Source: Muraenolepis orangiensis (taxonomy: Eukaryota > Chordata > Actinopteri > Gadiformes > Muraenolepididae). From it: 64,000 bases of DNA. Positions 57,346 through 64,000 of the stretch are shown here, one piece after another. Below the pieces are notes generated by a model, which saw nothing but the letters and a program-made list of their open reading frames with translations, was not told the origin of the DNA and searched no databases. The DNA lies in the NCBI GenBank assembly GCA_027704905.1, contig CM051016.1, positions 7,098,839 through 7,162,838 of the forward strand, read 5' to 3'. The first letter of the stretch is position 1. Each line of letters begins with the position of its first letter. Position numbers and translations under genes: made by a program.

Positions 57346-57347
<2 letters not shown>
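56733..57347. other. Spacer, nothing identified
   Basis: No gene or repeat recognised. V promoter elements would be expected just upstream of 56,732, but I see no motif I can defend. Confidence 0.5.

Positions 57348-57376
<29 letters not shown>
57348..57376. repeat. (CA)n microsatellite
   Basis: Short CA tract. Confidence 0.9.
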
Positions 57377-57379
<3 letters not shown>

Positions 57380-57508
57380 AACACACTAGAAATGACTTGA
57401 ATTAATCCAGATCTTCAACTACAAACAAAATTGCACCCCAGAATAAATACACATTCCATTGTATTTGCCTGCATCCATCTATAAAATGGTTTCCTTGTGG
57501 TTTGGTGC

Positions 57509-57533
57509 AGGTGTGTGTGTGTGTGTGTGTGGT

Positions 57534-57569
<36 letters not shown>
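57509..57569. repeat. (GT)n microsatellite
   Basis: GT repeat with a GGTGGT interruption, about 60 bp 3' of the V7 relic. Confidence 0.95.
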
Positions 57570-57572
<3 letters not shown>

Positions 57573-57629
57573 ATTTCAGTGTGTATAACAACACAATCAG
57601 AAGGCACTGTTTGTGACCCAAAAAGGCGT

Positions 57630-57885
57630 ACTGCACATGCTTGCCACACAGAAGTAGATCTGCCCGATTGGTGTGAGAGATCGTCAAATTGACCGTGAAC
57701 CGTGCCCTGAAGTCACGCTCCACCTGGGTGTGGTCGTGGGATAGCGTCCCGACCAGGACCATGTGTCCTCCCGTCCTTTTGGCCTGCTGGTACAAGAACA
57801 TGTAGGGGTAGGTTACAGCGGAGGCTCCGAGGTTACAGCGGAGGCTGACCTCTCTGACGACGAGGGACGAGAGGACAAATACTTC
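57630..57885 (-). pseudogene. TRBV: TRBV gene V7, frameshifted
   Basis: The minus strand reads FVLSSLVVREVSLRCNLGAS (first Cys), then YMFLYQQAKRTGG, where the FR2 Trp is replaced by Leu, then VERDFRARFTVNLTISHTNR (FR3). In this frame it continues ADLLLCGKH, but one frame over it reads IYFCVAS, the canonical V end, with Cys at 57,648-57,650. A small deletion just before the second Cys has therefore shifted the frame. No good heptamer follows (CAGTACG at best). No leader exon was recognised. Almost certainly nonfunctional. Confidence 0.75.
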
Positions 57886-57887
57886 CT

Positions 57888-57891
57888 TGAG

Positions 57892-57923
<32 letters not shown>

Positions 57924-57930
57924 AGAGATA
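57888..57930. repeat. (GAA)n tract
   Basis: GAA/GAG repeat that forms the pyrimidine tract before the V7 exon on the minus strand. A 16-bp direct repeat GGTTACAGCGGAGGCT lies inside V7 at 57,812-57,846. Confidence 0.85.
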
Positions 57931-58065
57931 GATGAGAATATAATTTAAATCCAAAATGCCTGTTCCATCATTCATCATCCTCATGTTATGATCAGATGAG
58001 CAGTATAACACGGTGAGTCAGGATGACCATGGAACTTCTGATGATAAAACACTTTGTGAGCAAAG

Positions 58066-58550
58066 TCACTTAACAGCGGAAAGCAATAGGTGGTACGTTG
58101 TTCTGTTACCAGCAGAATAATAATATTGATAATAATAACGGTGGAAATGTTGAACACAAAACAACAAACTACCGACAGAAGACACCTTGGAGTCAAAGTA
58201 ACTCTGTTTGGTTTGAGGGGGAAGGAGACTCTGCTTGTTCTTAGTGAATGTGTTGCTGCTGCCCCCTGCTGTGATGTTGCAGTTACACATGCTAGCCATA
58301 CAATTCTCATGCTACCCTTGAAGAAGCCACTGTCTGTAACCCTGACACTAACCCTAACATTGGCCATAACCCCAACTCTAGCCCTAACTCTGGACCCTGT
58401 AAGGGATGTACAACGTCTCTAGCCCTAACAAATCCAACCCTAGACCTAACCCTAGCTCTAGCCCAAACCCTCACTCTATCCTGGACTGTTAGAACGCCAA
58501 CACTGTTTGTTTATTACTTTAGACGTTTAATTGATTCAGGTTTTTCCTTG
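58066..58550 (-). repeat. Dispersed repeat, inverted counterpart of 1385-1835
   Basis: Contains ATGTTGCAGTTACACATGCT and CCCTAACCCTAGCTCTAGCC, in the reverse order and strand of the copy near the left edge. Confidence 0.6.
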
Positions 58551-59100
58551 GTCCAGTCTGACAAAACACGTCTGTCAAAAAAAGACTTAAGGAAGCTTTT
58601 GGACATAAGCGGTTTTGGGAGCCCTTCAGACCCCTTCAGGTGTATGCTGCTGGTTTTCGAGGTGTTTCCTCGAGGAATTCTACAAGAGAGGAGAAATTTA
58701 GCTGTTTCCTTGCTGGTCTGGATCACGGGCTGAGGGCAAAGTGTCATGAACAAGGGGCAACTGACATAGAGGAGGCATTGGTTGTTGCTGAGCAGTGTGA
58801 GAATGCCAGAGAGGCTGTTAAATTGGACTGTGTAGATCACTGTATCGCGGCTGGCTGTGCGGCCGCTGTTATAGGGCCTGCAGCCGTTGTTCACTCTGTG
58901 ACTGATTATAGAGGCCTACACAGAGGGCGGCTGGCGGCTGAGGGAAAGTGCTGGCAGCGTGTGGCGTAGCTCTCATTCCCCTGTGAGAGACCCTTTACCT
59001 GTGGGGGTTCTGGGCGTTCACCTGACAGGAGATTCACTTCACACAGAGGAGACTGTCAGCCGTTTAAGGTGCCCCGTCGCCAGAAGAGCTCCATCCTGGT
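58551..59100 (+). pseudogene. Gypsy Gag fragment
   Basis: The plus frame reads FLAGLDHGLRAKCHEQGATD then IEEALVVAEQCENAREAV, which resembles the capsid part of fish Ty3/gypsy Gag (FLDGL...LRxKCxEQ...EALxxAExCE). The frame changes on both sides. No Pol or LTR is attached. Confidence 0.6.
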
Positions 59101-59104
59101 CCCC

Positions 59105-60205
59105 ATGGAGACGCAGCCCTTAGCCAATTGCAACAGGTACATTGGAATGCTTACTCTCTATTCCCTCCCGCAGTATACATCTCCAAAAAAAAACATAAAA
59201 ACAATAAATACAATAAAAATTAACAAAAAAAGAACAGCAAAGTGACTGATAAATAAAATGTGTTCAACGGTGCCACCTATTCCACTTTTTCTGAGGCACC
59301 ACAGAGCACTGGTGTGCCTTCTTCAGCATGACCTCCGTGTTCTGGGTCCACGCCAGGTCATCAGAAATCTGTAGCCCAAGGAAACTGAAGCAGCTGACGA
59401 CTTCCACCGGTGTCCCGTCCAGGCTGATGGTGGAGTGGGTGCCCCGATGGCTCCTGAAGTCCACGATGAGCTCCTTAGTCTTGCTGACATTCAGTGCGAG
59501 GCTGTTGTCCTGACACCATCGTGTCAGGACAAGTCGGCTCAAGATTCTCCCTTTCAAAGCGAGTGTAAAACATGTTTAGCTCGGCTGGTAGGTTAGGGTC
59601 GTTGGTGACTGCCCCTGAGCTCCCCTTGTAGTTGAAGAGGACCCTCAGACCTTGCCACATACGTCTGGAGTCAGAGCCCCTGAACTGTAATTCCAATTTG
59701 TTTTTGTAATCCAATTGACCCTTCTTGATGGCTTTTCTGAGTTCATACTTGGCCTTCTTGTAGTGATCGGAGTCGCCTGTTGTGAAAGTGATACTCCGTT
59801 CCTTAAGTTGGTTCTGTATGTCAGCATTCATCCATGGTTCGGGAATGAGTGAACAGACCTGGTCGGGATGCATTCCTCCACTTGCATGTATGCTGTGACA
59901 TGATCTGCATACACATCAAAGTCAGTTGTCTTGAATACACTGCAGTCAGTGATTTCCAGCCCCCCCCTGCAGATGTAGTAAGGCGTCATCTGTCCAGTGA
60001 CGCATGGTCTTTACAGCTGTGGGCGTGGACTTCAACTTGTAAACAGGAATGTATGTAATGTAAACCGCCGCCATAAGAATAGTGGAGATTTCCCTCGGCA
60101 AGAAAAAACGGCAACACTCGATTGTCAGTAATTCCAAATTTGATGAGCAGTGTTGAGAGAGCACCGAACGTCGGTACACCAGCTGCTGTTCACCAAGCAG
60201 CATAC
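59105..60205 (-). mobile_element. LINE fragment, internally deleted
   Basis: Minus-strand pieces in order: ECCRFFLPREISTILMAAVY (endonuclease region, near 60,100), IPEPWMNADIQNQLKERSIT and MWQGLRVLFNYKG (linker, 59,600-59,870), then WCQDNSLALNVSKTKELIVD and FSFLGLQISDDLAWTQ (RT C-terminal, 59,300-59,530). The RT core is deleted. A 3' UTR-like tail (GTAAGCATTCCAATGTACCT on the minus strand) is at 59,130-59,160. Confidence 0.75.
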
Positions 60206-60640
60206 GCCCTCACCTTTGTTCTTCCCCATGGAACCAGCTGTCGGTCCGAAACAAAGAGAATCCTGCAGGTTGCACTGCTTCGTCAGGAATCATAAAGGAC
60301 AGACACGTCTCCGTAAAAATCATGGCGCAACTCTCCCTGACGTCCCGCTGCTAGACGATACGGCTGTGGAATACTACATGACAGGAACGTGTTTGAATGG
60401 AGACACAATGAAGCAACGGATGTTCATGACTTTTATAGTGAAACTGTAGGGCTCACACATCAAAGGATACAAAGAAACATACACTGAGAGGTTCTCATGG
60501 TCTAAACTAGTTTGGTGTGATATAAGGGGGGTAAGGAAGGTAAAACCAAAAGTGGTGCTCAAAAGTGGTATAAACTGGCTGGGAGGCTGGGAGCCTACAT
60601 TGACAGAACACAACAACAGAGCACCGATGATACTTTGTTG
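60206..60640. other. Spacer, nothing identified
   Basis: No recognisable coding or repeat structure. Confidence 0.45.
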
Positions 60641-63600
60641 GACTTTCTGGACTTATTACAGTTACTGCACTGTTCTGCACTGTACTGCACTACCGGCACT
60701 GTGAAAGTGGTTCGGTTCGACTTCCGGCGCTGCGACGAGCGGCAGCCAGCAACAGTTGCTCGTCCTCCCCTCTTACATTTTAGTTATTTATTCTTATATT
60801 ATTGTTGTTTTAGTATAGTTTTTCGTAAAGTAGTTGTGCAACCCTCAGCCAACTATGTTTAGGGAAGTTTTTGCCGTGTTTCTCATTCTGGGGACACTGT
60901 TACTGAACCGCGTCTCCGTCGCGGCTCAACATTACGGCGGAGCTATTGTCTACGCGCAGAGTCAGCTGTTGTCGCTACAACAGACCTCGCTGCTACGAGA
61001 GAGGCCCGACATCCCCGACCTCCACAGGGAGCTGAGGAGGACGTACAGGGGACGCAAGGCTGGACGTAAACAGCGGGAGAGGAAGCGGAGATATAAACCA
61101 TATCTCCCTTCCATCACCATGGGGAACGTGAGGTCGCTAGCGAACAAGATGGACGAGCTTGCGGGCCTGGTGAGGACCCAGCGGGTGTACCGGGAGAGCA
61201 GCTTGCTTTGTTTCACGGAGACGTGGCTCCACGAGGACACCCCGGACTCCAATGTTACCGCGGACGGCTTTCTGACCGTCCGGGCGGACAGGACGCACCG
61301 GGAGAGTGGCAAGAGGAAAGGTGGGGGACTTGCTATTCTCGTTAACAACAAGTGGTGTAACCCTGGACATGTTACTGTGAAGGAACGTGTGTGTAGCCCG
61401 GACATTGAACTGCTGGCCGTGAGTCTGCGGCCATACTATCTGCCACGAGAGTTCTCCCACGTGCTTCTTGTTGTTGTTTACATTCCAACATCGGCAAACG
61501 TGGCGCTCGCGTCTGACGTCATCCACTCCGTCATCGCGAGACTTCAGACACAGCACCCTGAAGCATTCATCGCGATATCTGGGGACTTCAACCACGTGAC
61601 TCTGGCTGCAACACTGCCCACCGTCAAGCAGTTTGTGGACTGTCCCACAAGGGAAAACAAGACACTGGACCTGCTGTATGCCAATGTTAAGGAGGCATAC
61701 AGTGCCACCGCCCTTCCTATAGGCTTCTAGTCCAGCGGCTGCCTGTGACCATAAGGACTGTGAGGAGATGGTCATAGGAGGCCGATGAGGACTTGCGGGG
61801 CTGCTTTGAGTCAACAGACTGGGATTTTCTCTGTGATTTGCATGGAGAGGACCTTGATGATCTCACGGAATGTATAACAGGGTACATCAACTTCTGTGTG
61901 GACAGTGTTGTTCCCACAGAGACTGTACGCTGTTTCCCCAACAACAAGCCGTCGGTCACCCGAGACATCAAGGTCCTGCTCAATGAGAAGAAGAGGGCCT
62001 TCAGAGACGGGGACAGGGAGCAGATGAGGCGGGTTCAGAAGGAGCTGAAGGAGAGGATCCAGCAGGGCAAAGACAACTACAGGAGGAAGCTGGAGCACAA
62101 ACTTCAGCAGAACAACCTGAAGGATGTGTGGAGTGGCATGAGGAGCATCACTGGCTACAAACAACCTGGTAGCCAGACAATAGAGGGGGGTCCTGACCGG
62201 GCCAACGAGTTTAATTTGTTTTTCAATAGATTCAATGAGTGGGCTCCGGTCTACCCCCTTCCCCCAGCTCCCCCAGCTCCTCTACAACCATTCCCCTCCA
62301 GCCCCCCAGCCCTGCTGTCCCCCCTCCCCCACCGTCCCTCTCCAGCGACAACATACCTGTTCTCTCTCCCCCACCACCACTACCTCATCCCTCCCCCATC
62401 AACACAACGGAAACTCTTCCTGCCCCCACACACGGTGCACAGACCTTCACAGCTGAGCAGGTGAGGAAAGTGCTGTGCAGGCTCCATCCAGGCAAGGCTG
62501 CTGGTCCTGACGGCGTCAGCCCGAGGGTCCTCAAAACATGTGCTGCCCAGCTGAGTGGAGTCCTGCAGTACATCTTCAACCTGAGCATGAGACTGGAGAG
62601 GGTCCCTGTGCTGTGGAAGACATCCTGCCTGGTGCCGGTTCCGAAGAAGGCACGTCCCAGCACCTCTAACGACTACAGACCGGTGGCGCTGATGTCCCAC
62701 GTGTTGAAGTCCTTTGAGAGGCTGGTCCTGTCGCTTCTTCGGCCCCTGGACAGATCATCGCTGGACCCTCTTCAGTTTGCCTACCAGCCGAAACTGGGAG
62801 TGGAGGACGCCATCATCTTCCTGCTTCATCGTGCCTACGCCCACTTGGACAGACCCGGGAGCACTGTGAGAATCATGTTTTTCGACTTCTCCAGTGCGTT
62901 CAACAGCATCCGGCCTGCCCTGCTGGGGAGTAAGCTGACCGCGATGAAGGTGGACTCTTCCCTGGTTTCCTGGATTACAGACTATTTGACGGGTCATCCA
63001 CAGTTTGTCAAACTGCAGGACTGTGTGTCCGACACTGTGGTCAGCAGCACTGGTGCTCCACAGGGAACGGTTCTTTCCCCATTCCTGTTCACCCTTTACA
63101 CCTTAGACTTCCAGTACAACTCAGAGTCCTGCCATCTGCAGAAGTTCTCGGACGACTCTGCAGTTGTTGGTTGTGTCAGCAAGGGAAACGATGAGGAGTA
63201 CAGGGGCGTTGTGGACTCCTTCGTTGAGTGGTGTGAGCTGAACCACATGCAGCTCAACACAGACAAGATGAAGGAGATGGTGGTGGACTTCCGCAGGAGG
63301 AAATTTACCCCACACCCATTTCCATCAAGGGTGTGTCCGCAGAAGTTGTTCATGAATATAATATATGTGTACAAGAAGGGCCAGAGCCGTCTCTACTTCC
63401 TGCGGAGGATCCGGTCCATCAACGTTTGTAACACGATGCTGAAGATGTTCTACCAGTCGGTGGTAGCCAGTGCCATCTTCTCCGGTGTCGTGTGCTGGGG
63501 AAGCAGGTTGAGGTCAGCAGACGCCAACAAGATCAGCAGGATCGTCAGGAAGGCTGGCGCTGTCCTGGGGGTCCAGCTGGACTCCTTGTTGGTGGTGTCT

Positions 63601-64000
63601 GAGAGGAGGATGCTGCGCAAGCTGCGTAGTATCCTTGACAACTCTCACCCTCTCCATCAGGTGCTGACCTCATACAGAAGCACCTTCAGCAACAGACTCA
63701 TTCCACCCAGGTGTACCACAGAACGCCACAGGAAGTCCTGTCTTCCTGTGGCCATCAGTCTCTATAATTCATCTACCTCGGGTCGTGAGAGGGACAGTGG
63801 AGACTCAGTGACCTGAGGCCAATGCACTGTTATTATTATTTTTTTGGTCAACGCACTGTAAATCCTTTCACTGTAATTTTGCACTGTGAATTCAATTTCA
63901 CTTTTCACATTTCACATGTCACTTTTTTCACATGTCAGTTATTTATTAGTATTTTATTACTGCCAATTTGCACTATACGTATTGTTGTGTATTGTATATA
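60641..64000 (+). mobile_element. L2-like LINE, long but broken
   Basis: The 5' part carries GCACTGTTCTGCACTGTACT. The endonuclease frame (60,834-61,730) has MGNVRSLANKMDELAGL, CFTETWLHEDTPDS and ISGDFNHVT, but ends at a stop before the C-terminal SDH motif. A second frame (from 61,774; ATG at 61,793) carries the linker. The RT frame (62,239-63,816) has KAAGPDGVSPRVLK, FFDFSSAFNSI, GAPQGTVLSPFLFTLYT and FSDDSAVVG, so the RT boxes look intact, and it ends at TGA 63,814-63,816. Three reading frames and internal stops mean it cannot encode a full polyprotein as assembled. The 3' UTR continues to the window edge. Confidence 0.88.

Overview
This is vertebrate, very probably teleost fish, genomic DNA carrying the end of a T-cell receptor beta (TRB) locus. 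The TRB assignment rests on a constant gene with an Ig C1 exon and a lysine-bearing transmembrane exon, three J segments with the FGxG motif, a 13-nt D segment with a 12-RSS on its 5' side and a 23-RSS on its 3' side, and V segments with split leaders and 23-type RSSs. Dense dinucleotide repeats, L2/CR1-like LINEs, Ty3/gypsy debris and hAT elements fit a fish genome. I cannot name the species.

Layout. 1-2.5 kb: retroelement debris, then the terminal exon of an SLC2 (GLUT) sugar transporter on the plus strand. 3.7-14.0 kb: a duplicated block carrying two TRBV genes on the plus strand plus V relics, separated by a LINE with a nested solo LTR and a truncated hAT element. 14.0-31.0 kb: V relic, a candidate enhancer region, then on the minus strand TRBC (19.5-20.6 kb), three TRBJ (23.05-24.57 kb), TRBD (24.89 kb) and a TRBV (29.3-29.8 kb). 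31,004-32,003: exactly 1000 N. 32.0-49.0 kb: a near-identical second copy of 14.0-31.0 kb. 49-58 kb: minus-strand TRBV genes (49.2 relic, 50.5, 51.1, 56.1, 57.6 relic) among LINE and hAT insertions. 58-64 kb: gypsy Gag debris, a LINE fragment and a longer but broken L2-like LINE.

The two 17-kb copies begin and end exactly at the N gap, so the simplest reading is that one contig's end and the next contig's start are the same (possibly allelic) sequence left unmerged. The real locus would then have one D-J-J-J-C cluster. V genes on the minus strand lie upstream of it, and two V genes lie downstream of C in inverted orientation, as with mammalian TRBV30 (human) and TRBV31 (mouse).

Most interesting points: a V gene (50.5 kb) whose RSS has a 12-bp instead of a 23-bp spacer; a J segment (24.5 kb) with no nonamer at 12 bp but a partial one at 22-23 bp; a perfect palindrome made of two head-to-head composite ETS-RUNX sites located between TRBC and the inverted V genes, where the mammalian TRB enhancer lies; and a 40-bp E-box palindrome just upstream of TRBD.
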